Origin: Verrucomicrobiota bacterium
Lineage (GTDB): Bacteria; Verrucomicrobiota; Verrucomicrobiia; Opitutales; Seribacteraceae
Length of the DNA: 6,102 nucleotides
Direction of reading: 5' to 3'
NCBI GenBank assembly: GCA_014382645.1
Contig: JACNJI010000393.1
Span: 1 to 6,102 of the forward strand
This document shows, one piece after another, positions 1-6,102 of the stretch. The position numbers and the translations under genes are program-made. A model generated the notes under the pieces. That model was not told the origin of the DNA. It searched no databases and was given only the letters and a program-made list of their open reading frames with translations. The first letter of the stretch is position 1, and each line of letters begins with the position of its first letter.

Positions 1-2646
1 GACGATATTGACCACTTGGGAAATAGACGCGTCCGAACTGTCGGCGAACTATTGGCTAACGTTTGTCGAAGCGGTTTGGCTCGCACTGAGCGAGTGGTTC
101 GTGAACGTATGACCTTATATGATCAAGGCGTTGATTCGCTTACTCCTGGCAAACTTATCAATCCCAAAGCGTTGACCACCGTGCTAAGAGACTTTTTCGC
201 CCGTAGTCAGCTTAGCCAATTTATGGACCAGATTAATCCTCTGGCTGAAATTACCCACAAGCGGCGTCTTTCCGCACTCGGGCCAGGTGGATTAAACCGT
301 GAACGCGCAGGATTTGAAGTCCGTGACGTGCACCCTACCCATTACGGTCGAATTTGCCCTATTGAGACTCCGGAAGGACCCAATATTGGATTAATTAATA
401 CTCTCAGCACGTATGCGAAAATCGACGAATTTGGTTTTTTGCAATCACCTTACCATCCCGTAGTTGATGGAGTAGTTAACAAAAAAACAAAGGACGTCAC
501 CTATTTGAATGCTTTTCGGGAAGAGAGTTTTCGAATTGCCCAAGCGAACTCTGAAGTCGATCCAAAGACGAACAAGTTAAAGGGTCGCCCGACTTGTCGC
601 TATCGTGACACAGTGGCTGAATTTGAGCCTGCGAAGATCGACTTTATGGACATATCGCCGAAGCAAGTTGTTTCGGTGGCTGCAGGGCTTATACCTTTTA
701 TTGAGCACGATGATGCGAACCGAGCTCTCATGGGTGCTAACATGCAGAGGCAAGCCGTTCCTTTGCTGCAGACCGAAGCTCCCTTGGTCGGCACCGGCAT
801 TGAACACAGGGTAGCGAAAGATTCTAAAACTGTGAGCACTTCCGACTCGGAAGGTATCGTGGCTTTAGCGGACGCCAACCGTATTGTCGTCACTGACGAT
901 GGAAACCTACCCGCTCGTTTCTTGCGGGAACCCAAAAGTGATCCTAAGCGCGGTATTCATTGCTATGATTTGCGCAAATTTTTGCGGTCTAACTCCGGAA
1001 CATGCTTTAACCAAAAACCAATAGTTCGCAAAGGCGATAAGGTAAGCGTTGGCCAATCTCTTGCAGATGGCGCTTGCACACAAGATGGCGAACTGGCACT
1101 TGGGCGTAACATCCTTGTGGCCTTCATGCCATGGAAGGGTTATAATTTCGAAGATGCAATTCTGATATCTGAGAAAATGATTAAGGATGATATCTACACA
1201 TCCATCCATATTGAAGAATTTGAGGTAACGGCACGAGACACGAAGCTGGGTCCGGAAGAAATTACTCGGGACATTCCCAACGCAGGTGAAGAAGCGCTTC
1301 GCAATTTGGATCATCGCGGAGTAGTTCGCATAGGAGCCGAGGTAAAACCCGGCGACATTCTTGTTGGAAAAATCACTCCTAAAAGTGAGACTGACTTAGC
1401 ACCCGAAGAGAAACTTCTACGGGCTATTTTCGGCGAAAAGGCTGCAGATGTGAAGGACAGTTCTCTCAAGGTGCCGTCGGGAACTTTTGGGATTGTAATG
1501 AACATAAAGATTTCCAGCCGGACCGAAGCAGAGCAAGAGAAACTGTCCCCCTCCGACAACCGCCGTCAAATCAAACAAATCAAGGAAGATTACCGAAACC
1601 AAAGTGATGATTTGCGTTCCCAGCTAACGGAATCGCTTTCCAACATTCTTCTCGGCGAAAAAATTCCTCTAAATGTAAAGAATTCTGATACAGGAGATGT
1701 AATTATTCCTGCGAACCGCAAGATAACCAAAACTCTTTTGAGGCGATTGTCTTCCGTGCATCGATATGTCGATATTCCGCCATCTCCCGTTCGAATAAAA
1801 GTCTTCGAGATTATAGAAGGCTACGAGAGCAAGTTCAAGGATCTCGATGATGATCGCGATCGAAAAATAGAAGCAATCGAGCATGGCGATCCGATTGATC
1901 AAGGAGCGATCAAAAATGTCCGTGTTTTTGTCGCAAAAAAACAAAAGATTCGAGTTGGTGACAAGATGGCAGGTCGTCATGGCAATAAGGGGGTTGTGGC
2001 TAAAATTGTGGCAGAAGAGGACATGCCTTTTATGCCCGATGGTACACCCATTGAGATTTGCTTGAATCCGCTAGGTGTTCCTAGTCGCATGAATGTCGGC
2101 CAGGTCTTGGAGACTCATTTAGGATGGGCTTGCAAGAAGCTTGGATTAACTGTCGCCACGCCAATTTTCGATGGAATCCCCGAAAAAAATATACAGGAAT
2201 ACCTACGGCAAGCCGGGCTTCCTGAAACAGGAAAGACCGAACTCGTGGACGGTTGTACAGGCGAACGCTTCTTTCAGGAAGTGGTTGTCGGGTATATGTA
2301 TATGTTGAAACTGAATCACCTTGTGTCCGGCAAAATCCATGCTCGGGCAGTCGGTCCATACAGTTTGATAACCCAGCAACCCTTGGGCGGAAAGGCTCAA
2401 TATGGGGGGCAACGATTTGGAGAGATGGAAGTCTGGGCGCTTGAAGCCTATGGTGCGGCTTATACTTTGCAGGAAATTTTGACTGTCAAATCCGATGATG
2501 TTTCGGGTCGTACTAAAATTTATGAAAATTTAGTGAAGGGAGACAATTCATTACAGGCAAGCACGCCGCAATCCTTTAATGTTCTCATGAAGGAAATGCA
2601 AAGTCTCTGTCTTGATATTCGAGTTAAGGGTGAAGATGCCCTCTAG
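1..2646 (+). CDS. rpoB: DNA-directed RNA polymerase subunit beta, 5'-truncated by the window edge
   Basis: Catalytic beta subunit of the core RNA polymerase (alpha2-beta-beta'-omega), partner of the beta' subunit encoded just downstream. The frame is open from base 1 ([10 protein letters not shown], a conserved beta block at about E. coli residue 443), so the N-terminal third lies outside the window and no start codon is present. 881 residues are visible, ending in TAG. In order: the rifampicin/fork region (SQLSQFMDQ at 69-77, [13 protein letters not shown] at 85-97), [10 protein letters not shown] at 122-131, the active-site block [11 protein letters not shown] ending at Glu384-Asp385 (E. 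coli E813/D814), the flap with tip LLRAIFGEK at 472-480, which contacts sigma region 4, a beta-i9-type insertion at about 509-632, [12 protein letters not shown] with Lys655 and Lys663 (E. coli K1065/K1073), the HAR motif with His780 (E. coli H1237), and [19 protein letters not shown] near the C-terminus, which joins the clamp. Relative to E. coli about 54 residues are missing between THLG (705-708) and ATPIFDG (719-725). No frameshift or internal stop. Identification is essentially certain. Confidence 0.99.
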   Translation, partial: DDIDHLGNRRVRTVGELLANVCRSGLARTERVVRERMTLYDQGVDSLTPGKLINPKALTTVLRDFFARSQLSQFMDQINPLAEITHKRRLSALGPGGLNRERAGFEVRDVHPTHYGRICPIETPEGPNIGLINTLSTYAKIDEFGFLQSPYHPVVDGVVNKKTKDVTYLNAFREESFRIAQANSEVDPKTNKLKGRPTCRYRDTVAEFEPAKIDFMDISPKQVVSVAAGLIPFIEHDDANRALMGANMQRQAVPLLQTEAPLVGTGIEHRVAKDSKTVSTSDSEGIVALADANRIVVTDDGNLPARFLREPKSDPKRGIHCYDLRKFLRSNSGTCFNQKPIVRKGDKVSVGQSLADGACTQDGELALGRNILVAFMPWKGYNFEDAILISEKMIKDDIYTSIHIEEFEVTARDTKLGPEEITRDIPNAGEEALRNLDHRGVVRIGAEVKPGDILVGKITPKSETDLAPEEKLLRAIFGEKAADVKDSSLKVPSGTFGIVMNIKISSRTEAEQEKLSPSDNRRQIKQIKEDYRNQSDDLRSQLTESLSNILLGEKIPLNVKNSDTGDVIIPANRKITKTLLRRLSSVHRYVDIPPSPVRIKVFEIIEGYESKFKDLDDDRDRKIEAIEHGDPIDQGAIKNVRVFVAKKQKIRVGDKMAGRHGNKGVVAKIVAEEDMPFMPDGTPIEICLNPLGVPSRMNVGQVLETHLGWACKKLGLTVATPIFDGIPEKNIQEYLRQAGLPETGKTELVDGCTGERFFQEVVVGYMYMLKLNHLVSGKIHARAVGPYSLITQQPLGGKAQYGGQRFGEMEVWALEAYGAAYTLQEILTVKSDDVSGRTKIYENLVKGDNSLQASTPQSFNVLMKEMQSLCLDIRVKGEDAL
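199..279 (+). other. rpoB: Rifampicin-resistance-determining region of rpoB (E. coli 507-533 equivalent)
   Basis: Codons 67-93 align without gaps to E. coli beta residues 507-533. The residues most often changed in resistant mutants have the susceptible state: Gln73 (Q513), Asp76 (D516), His86 (H526), Arg89 (R529), Ser91 (S531) and Leu93 (L533). Downstream, Pro124 and Ile132 match P564 and I572. Differences from E. coli are Ala67, Arg68, Ile78 (N518), Ala82 (S522) and Leu90. Several of these positions vary naturally between phyla. I infer a rifampicin-sensitive target, but drug entry and modification cannot be judged from this. Confidence 0.93.
1525..1896 (+). other. rpoB: Beta-i9-type lineage insertion in rpoB (flap/clamp side)
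   Basis: Between the flap-tip motif FGEK (Lys480) and GDKMAG (Lys655) there are 175 residues, against 156 in E. coli beta as I recall that sequence. The extra material falls in the region of the E. coli dispensable region/SI2 (beta-i9), here roughly residues 509-632. It contains charged, probably helical stretches (for example around 518-545 and 600-628, rich in Lys, Glu, Asp and Arg) flanking a short beta-like part (554-585). Insertions here are known in Proteobacteria, Chlamydiae and other phyla and absent from Thermus-type polymerases. The limits are approximate because the segment is poorly conserved. Confidence 0.7.
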
Positions 2647-2700
2647 TACTGTCCCCTACCCGCTTAATTTTATTTCACAAATCACAAAGGAGTTCTCAAT
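2647..2700 (+). other. rpoB-rpoC intergenic spacer
   Basis: This 54-base gap is A/T-rich in its central part. It holds an in-frame TAA at 2665-2667 that would catch readthrough of the rpoB TAG, and a ribosome binding site at its 3' end. I see no hairpin with a T-run and no convincing promoter, so rpoB and rpoC are most likely read from one transcript, as is usual for this gene pair. Confidence 0.8.
2686..2692 (+). promoter_or_regulatory. rpoC: Ribosome binding site of rpoC
   Basis: AAAGGAG lies 8 bases before the ATG at 2701, a near-optimal Shine-Dalgarno sequence and spacing. It fixes the rpoC start: an in-frame TAA at 2665 excludes an earlier start, and the next in-frame Met (residue 17) has no comparable site. 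Confidence 0.9.
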
Positions 2701-5700
2701 ATGAGCGTCGATGCAGCCAAAGAAGCTCTCGGAATAGAAGTTGGACCCATGGATCGAGTATCCATTACTGTTGCCTCCCCGGACGTAATCCGATCAAGGG
2801 CTCGAGGCGAGGTAAAGAATCCCGAGACAATAAACTATCGGACCTTTAAGCCCGAGCCTGGCGGTCTTTTTTGTCAAAAGATATTTGGTCCCGTGCGCGA
2901 CTACGAATGTGCCTGTGGAAAATACAAACGCATCAAGTACAAAGGTGTGGTGTGTGATCGTTGTGGTGTCGAGGTAACTGTTTCTCGTGTTCGGCGGGAG
3001 CGTATGGGAAATATCGAATTAGCCGTACCAGTTTCCCACATTTGGTTTCTCAAGAGTATGCCTAGCCGACTTGGTCTGTTGATGAACATGACAGCCAAGA
3101 GCCTCGAGAGAGTTCTGTATTATGAGCAATACATGGTAACTGACGCCGGAACCACCCCCCTGGAAGAGAAGCAATTATTATCGGATAGAGAGTTTCATGA
3201 AGCTTGCGACGAGTATGGCGATGAATTCGAGGCCAAGATGGGTGCAGAGGCTCTCATGGATGTACTTTCTCGTATGGATTTGGAAGAATCGCTTGAGGAA
3301 CTGTATGAGCAAATGCACGAAACCAAGTCTAAGCAGATCAAGAAAAAGCTCTCTAACCGACTAAAAATCATTCAAGGGTTCATTTCTTCAGGAGCACAAC
3401 CCGAGTGGATGATTTTGGAAACCATACCGGTAATACCTCCAGACCTGAGGCCTCTTGTCCCCCTAGAGGGGGGGCGTTTTGCGACCAGTGATCTCAATGA
3501 TCTTTATCGGAGGGTTATTAATCGTAACAACCGCCTGAAAAACCTTCTTCAACTTAAGACTCCGGACGTTATCATTCATAACGAAAAGCGTATGCTTCAA
3601 GAGGCGGTGGATGCTCTTTTTGACAACGGTCGGCATGGGCGCGCAATTACTGGTCCCGGCAATAGGGCACTGAAATCAATGAGCGACATGCTGAAGGGTA
3701 AGCAGGGCCGATTTCGGCAAAACCTTTTGGGTAAGCGTGTAGATTATTCCGGACGTTCAGTAATCGTGATTGGTCCGGAACTGAAGCTTCACCAGTGCGG
3801 GTTGCCGAAAAAAATGGCTCTCACCCTTTTCGAACCTTTCATTATTCGTCGGCTCAAGGAGCTTGGTTTTGTCCATACGGTCAGAGGTGCTCGCAAAATG
3901 ATCGAGGGTAAGTCCCCTGAGGTTTGGGACATACTTGAAGAGGTGACCAAGGGTCATCCCGTTTTGTTAAATCGTGCCCCTACCCTTCACCGCCTTTCCG
4001 TTCAAGCCTTCGAGCCAGTCTTAATCGAAGGTAACGCCATACGGATTCACCCCTTGGTGTGCACGCCTTACAATGCGGATTTCGATGGGGATCAGATGGC
4101 CGTACACGTGCCGCTGTCTCTGGAGGCTATCATGGAAGCCAAGCTCTTGATGCTTTCTACACACAACATCTTTTCTCCATCAAGCGGCAAGCCTATACTT
4201 ACGCCTTCTCAGGATATTGTTCTTGGATCATATTATCTCTCGATGAATCCACGTGGCGAAGAGCCCGATGAGGGTGCTCGGTTACCCCTTATCGCCTCTT
4301 TCGAAGAAGCTCTAACCGCTATGCATGAGGGAGCTTTGAAGCTTCACGACTGGATCGATTTGAGCAATCCCGACAAAGGACGAGATACAATTTTCGGGAT
4401 AAGTGGAAAAAGCATTATCCGGACGACAGTGGGCCGTGTGCTCTTTAATACTATTTGGCCAAAGGAACTCGGATTTTGTAATGAACCGGCCCTTAAGGGC
4501 GGTGTGGGCGATTTGATCCTTGAGACCTTTAAGGCGTTGGGAAAAGAGGAGACTGTTGCTTCTCTCGACCGCCTAAAAGAATTGGGCTTCGAGTATGCTA
4601 CTAAAGCGGGAATATCAATCGGTATTTTCGATATGATTATTCCTCCGACAAAGGAAGAGAAAATCGTAAAAGCTCGTAAGGAAATCGATAAGGTTGAAGA
4701 TCAATTCAAAAAGGGGATTATTACGCGCGGTGAACGCCACAACAAAATAATAGACGTCTGGACCAACGCTACGGATGATATTGCTAAAGAAGTTTACAAT
4801 TGCTTAGAGGAAAACCAAGGAAAAGATACTATAAACCCCGTATTTTTAATGATGGATTCGGGCGCCCGTGGCAATCGTCAGCAAGTTCGCCAACTTTGTG
4901 GCATGCGCGGACTTATGGCCAAACCTTCAGGTGAGATCATAGAGCAACCCATTCTTTCCTCTTTTCGTGAAGGTTTGTCTGTACTGGAATATTTCATGTC
5001 AACTCATGGAGCTCGTAAGGGTTTGGCTGATACTGCTCTCAAGACTGCGGATGCAGGCTACCTGACTCGCAAATTGTGCGATGTGGCGATGGATACCATC
5101 ATTGAATGTAATGATGATGGGCGTCGTGACGGTGTCTGGAAGAAAGCCATTGTGGATGGTGATAATGAAATTGTTCCTCTGCGTCAGCGTATCACGGGTC
5201 GATACTCCTCCGAAGATATCCCAAACCCATCCAATCCTACCGAATTAATCGTTTGCTCGGGTGATTTGATCACCGAGGAAATTGCCGAAAAAATCGATTC
5301 CAGTGGAATTTTAAGAGTTCGCATTCTGTCGCCGTTTTCCACCCGTTTGAAAAATGGCATTTCGGCCCTTGAATACGGGATCGATCCGTCCACCAATAAG
5401 TTAGTTGTGGAAGGGGCAGCTATTGGAATCATTGCGGCTCAATCAATTGGAGAGCCTGGAACACAGTTGACCATGCGCACCTTTCATATCGGAGGCATTG
5501 CAAGTGCGGGGCGTGAAGATCCTGTTATCAATGGTCGCAGCGCGGGTAAATTGCATTTCCGCGGATTACGACTAGTTACTCTCGAAAATGGACAGCAAGT
5601 AACCCTGAATAAAACTGGTTCGATTCAGGTCCGGGACGAAGACGATCGAGTGCTAGACGATTATCCCGTACCTGCAGGAGCACTGCTTCATTTCAAACAG

Positions 5701-6102
5701 GATGACGAGGTTCAAGCTGATGATCTTCTTGCTCAATGGGATCCTTACAACATTCCGATTCTTTCAGAAAAGCAGGGCGTAGTTGCTTACATGGATATGA
5801 TACCCGGAGTTACCACAAAGGGGGAACGCGATGCCTCAGGTGGTACTGCGATGGTTGTTATAGAGCACAAGGAAGATCTTAATCCTCAAGTTGAGATTCA
5901 CGATGAAAAAGGTAAGGTTATAGCCACCTATTCCATTCCAACAGGTGCACAGATTTCCGTTGACGAGGGTACTCGTATCGATGCCGGTTCGATTATTGCA
6001 AAAACTCCACGCCAAGCTGCCAAGACCCAGGACATCACCGGAGGATTGCCTCGAGTCGCTGAACTTTTTGAAGCTCGTCGACCCAAAGAAAACAATGCTG
6101 GA
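2701..6102 (+). CDS. rpoC: DNA-directed RNA polymerase subunit beta', 3'-truncated by the window edge
   Basis: Largest catalytic subunit of the core RNA polymerase, carrying the magnesium-binding loop. 1134 residues are visible with no stop; the E. coli protein has 1407, so the last few hundred residues lie beyond the window. In order: N-terminal clamp with zinc ribbon Zn1 (Cys70, Cys72, Cys85, Cys88), lid and sigma-binding coiled coil ([16 protein letters not shown], 265-280, with Arg275 and Arg278; Glu295), switch 2 ([14 protein letters not shown], 333-346), Arg425 in [10 protein letters not shown], the catalytic loop NADFDGDQM with Asp460, Asp462 and Asp464, secondary-channel motif DSGARGN with GMRGLMAKP, bridge helix ([16 protein letters not shown], 768-783), a second zinc-ribbon region that lacks its cysteines, [16 protein letters not shown] with trigger-loop Arg926 and His929, an SI3-type insertion, and the second trigger helix [19 protein letters not shown]. 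Residue numbers equal those of E. coli up to the catalytic loop, which supports the chosen start. The frame is intact. Probably co-transcribed with rpoB. Confidence 0.99.
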   Translation, partial: MSVDAAKEALGIEVGPMDRVSITVASPDVIRSRARGEVKNPETINYRTFKPEPGGLFCQKIFGPVRDYECACGKYKRIKYKGVVCDRCGVEVTVSRVRRERMGNIELAVPVSHIWFLKSMPSRLGLLMNMTAKSLERVLYYEQYMVTDAGTTPLEEKQLLSDREFHEACDEYGDEFEAKMGAEALMDVLSRMDLEESLEELYEQMHETKSKQIKKKLSNRLKIIQGFISSGAQPEWMILETIPVIPPDLRPLVPLEGGRFATSDLNDLYRRVINRNNRLKNLLQLKTPDVIIHNEKRMLQEAVDALFDNGRHGRAITGPGNRALKSMSDMLKGKQGRFRQNLLGKRVDYSGRSVIVIGPELKLHQCGLPKKMALTLFEPFIIRRLKELGFVHTVRGARKMIEGKSPEVWDILEEVTKGHPVLLNRAPTLHRLSVQAFEPVLIEGNAIRIHPLVCTPYNADFDGDQMAVHVPLSLEAIMEAKLLMLSTHNIFSPSSGKPILTPSQDIVLGSYYLSMNPRGEEPDEGARLPLIASFEEALTAMHEGALKLHDWIDLSNPDKGRDTIFGISGKSIIRTTVGRVLFNTIWPKELGFCNEPALKGGVGDLILETFKALGKEETVASLDRLKELGFEYATKAGISIGIFDMIIPPTKEEKIVKARKEIDKVEDQFKKGIITRGERHNKIIDVWTNATDDIAKEVYNCLEENQGKDTINPVFLMMDSGARGNRQQVRQLCGMRGLMAKPSGEIIEQPILSSFREGLSVLEYFMSTHGARKGLADTALKTADAGYLTRKLCDVAMDTIIECNDDGRRDGVWKKAIVDGDNEIVPLRQRITGRYSSEDIPNPSNPTELIVCSGDLITEEIAEKIDSSGILRVRILSPFSTRLKNGISALEYGIDPSTNKLVVEGAAIGIIAAQSIGEPGTQLTMRTFHIGGIASAGREDPVINGRSAGKLHFRGLRLVTLENGQQVTLNKTGSIQVRDEDDRVLDDYPVPAGALLHFKQDDEVQADDLLAQWDPYNIPILSEKQGVVAYMDMIPGVTTKGERDASGGTAMVVIEHKEDLNPQVEIHDEKGKVIATYSIPTGAQISVDEGTRIDAGSIIAKTPRQAAKTQDITGGLPRVAELFEARRPKENNAG
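2908..2964 (+). other. rpoC: Zinc ribbon Zn1 of beta' (intact)
   Basis: A C-x-C-x12-C-x2-C pattern places Cys70, Cys72, Cys85 and Cys88 at exactly the E. coli residue numbers. In the family this site binds structural zinc at the clamp tip near upstream DNA and exiting RNA. It is the control for the degenerate Zn2 site further along the same protein. Confidence 0.95.
4072..4092 (+). other. rpoC: Catalytic magnesium-binding loop of beta' (NADFDGD)
   Basis: Residues 458-464 carry the three aspartates (460, 462, 464) that hold the catalytic Mg2+ in all multisubunit RNA polymerases. The three residues just before are Thr-Pro-Tyr (455-457), where E. coli has Ala-Ala-Tyr and many bacteria Ala-Ala-Phe. 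Confidence 0.98.
5116..5373 (+). other. rpoC: Second zinc-ribbon (Zn2) region of beta', ligand cysteines absent
   Basis: In E. coli beta' the Zn2 site uses C814, C888, C895 and C898. The first segment aligns without a gap from DVA (794-796) and places Asp806 at the C814 position. The second segment aligns from the shared G-x-x-A-x-x-Y-G frame (Gly886 to Gly893) and places Ser888 and Glu891 at C895 and C898, with Thr881 at C888. Two nearby cysteines, 803 and 852, are not at ligand positions. Flanks on both sides (bridge helix; [13 protein letters not shown]) are strongly conserved in the same frame, so this is substitution rather than a frameshift. The fold probably persists without zinc, but that is inference. 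Confidence 0.8.
5506..6024 (+). other. rpoC: SI3-type insertion splitting the trigger loop of beta'
   Basis: The two halves of the trigger loop (MRTFHIGG at 925-932 and DITGGLPRV at 1111-1119) are separated by a large insertion of roughly 170 residues, against 188 (943-1130) in E. coli. The content is beta-rich and hydrophilic with recognisable SI3 landmarks such as VPAGALL (matching VPYGAVL) at about 1002-1008, [10 protein letters not shown] at about 1012-1021, and a turn before KTQDITGG. In E. coli this module is built of sandwich-barrel hybrid motifs and moves with trigger-loop folding, affecting pausing and catalysis. Its presence argues against Firmicutes, Actinobacteria and Thermus and fits Gram-negative and PVC lineages. 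Confidence 0.85.

Noticed and set aside
1..30. A TTG at position 16 could be read as the start of the first gene.
   Set aside because: The frame is open to base 1 and the upstream residues (DDIDH) belong to a conserved beta motif, so the gene simply enters the window from the left.
600..1314. Antisense open frames of 111 and 135 codons opposite rpoB (600-935 and 907-1314), with several shorter ones elsewhere.
   Set aside because: They lie opposite strongly conserved rpoB codons, have no recognisable protein features, and are the sort of shadow frames a long conserved gene produces.
1852..1861. A 10-base palindrome, GATCGCGATC.
   Set aside because: It is inside the Asp/Arg-rich part of the beta insertion, where GAT and CGC/CGA codons readily make such strings; no array or spacing pattern was seen.
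2647..2700. A possible separate promoter for rpoC in the A/T-rich gap (around TTAATTTTATTTCACA).
   Set aside because: No pair of -35 and -10 boxes with proper spacing is convincing, and there is little room before the ribosome binding site; co-transcription with rpoB is the simpler reading.
3459..3480. The GC hairpin followed by CGTTTT resembles an intrinsic terminator.
   Set aside because: The stem is only five or six pairs, the T-run is only four bases, and it lies inside codons for invariant residues early in rpoC, where termination would be harmful.
4489..4500. A perfect 12-base palindrome, GCCCTTAAGGGC.
   Set aside because: It lies within rpoC codons (PALKGG), is single-copy as far as I can see, and has no nearby operator or repeat context; chance is sufficient.
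5107..5256. Cys803 and Cys852 of beta' as surviving zinc ligands of the Zn2 site.
   Set aside because: In the ungapped local alignment Cys803 is three residues before the C814 position, and Cys852 lies in a segment that does not supply ligands in the family; two cysteines alone would not make the usual four-ligand site.
1..6102. A hidden novel system, mobile element or accessory cassette.
   Set aside because: Two contiguous essential genes with intact frames occupy all but 54 bases; I saw no terminal inverted repeats, direct repeats, tRNA-like segments or composition breaks.

Overview
The window is the junction of two RNA polymerase genes transcribed left to right: the 3' two-thirds of rpoB (beta subunit, open at the left edge) and, after a 54-base gap, the 5' four-fifths of rpoC (beta' subunit, open at the right edge). 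Together they fill almost every base. Both frames are open throughout and every catalytic motif I looked for is present, so this is a core housekeeping locus from an apparently functional RNA polymerase. No mobile element, RNA gene, CRISPR array, defence system or accessory gene is visible.

Organism: bacterial, with G+C near 40-50% in the lines I counted by eye. The beta' trigger loop carries a large insertion (SI3 type) and the beta flap/clamp region carries a beta-i9-type insertion, while the extra helical segment near the C-terminus of Escherichia coli beta is absent. This combination, with the wording of the N-terminal beta' region and of the segment running into the DITGGLPRV motif, fits the PVC superphylum. 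My best guess is Verrucomicrobiota (Opitutae-like). That is an inference from remembered family sequences, not a search result.

Layout: 1-2646 is rpoB from about E. coli residue 443 to its natural stop (fork loop and rifampicin pocket, beta active-site residues, flap, beta-i9, the Lys pair of the active centre, C-terminal clamp). 2647-2700 is the intergenic spacer with a strong ribosome binding site. 2701-6102 is rpoC from its start to just past the second trigger helix (zinc ribbon Zn1, lid and sigma-binding coiled coil, switch 2, DFDGD loop, bridge helix, the Zn2 region, split trigger loop with SI3). The two proteins form the catalytic cleft: beta' supplies the magnesium-binding aspartates, bridge helix and trigger loop, and beta supplies substrate-binding lysines and the fork/rifampicin wall.

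The one observation I consider worth a real second look is that all four cysteines of the second beta' zinc site (Zn2) are replaced (Asp, Thr, Ser, Glu at residues 806, 881, 888, 891), while flanking motifs are well conserved and Zn1 is intact. Otherwise this is an ordinary region, and I find no evidence for an undescribed system.
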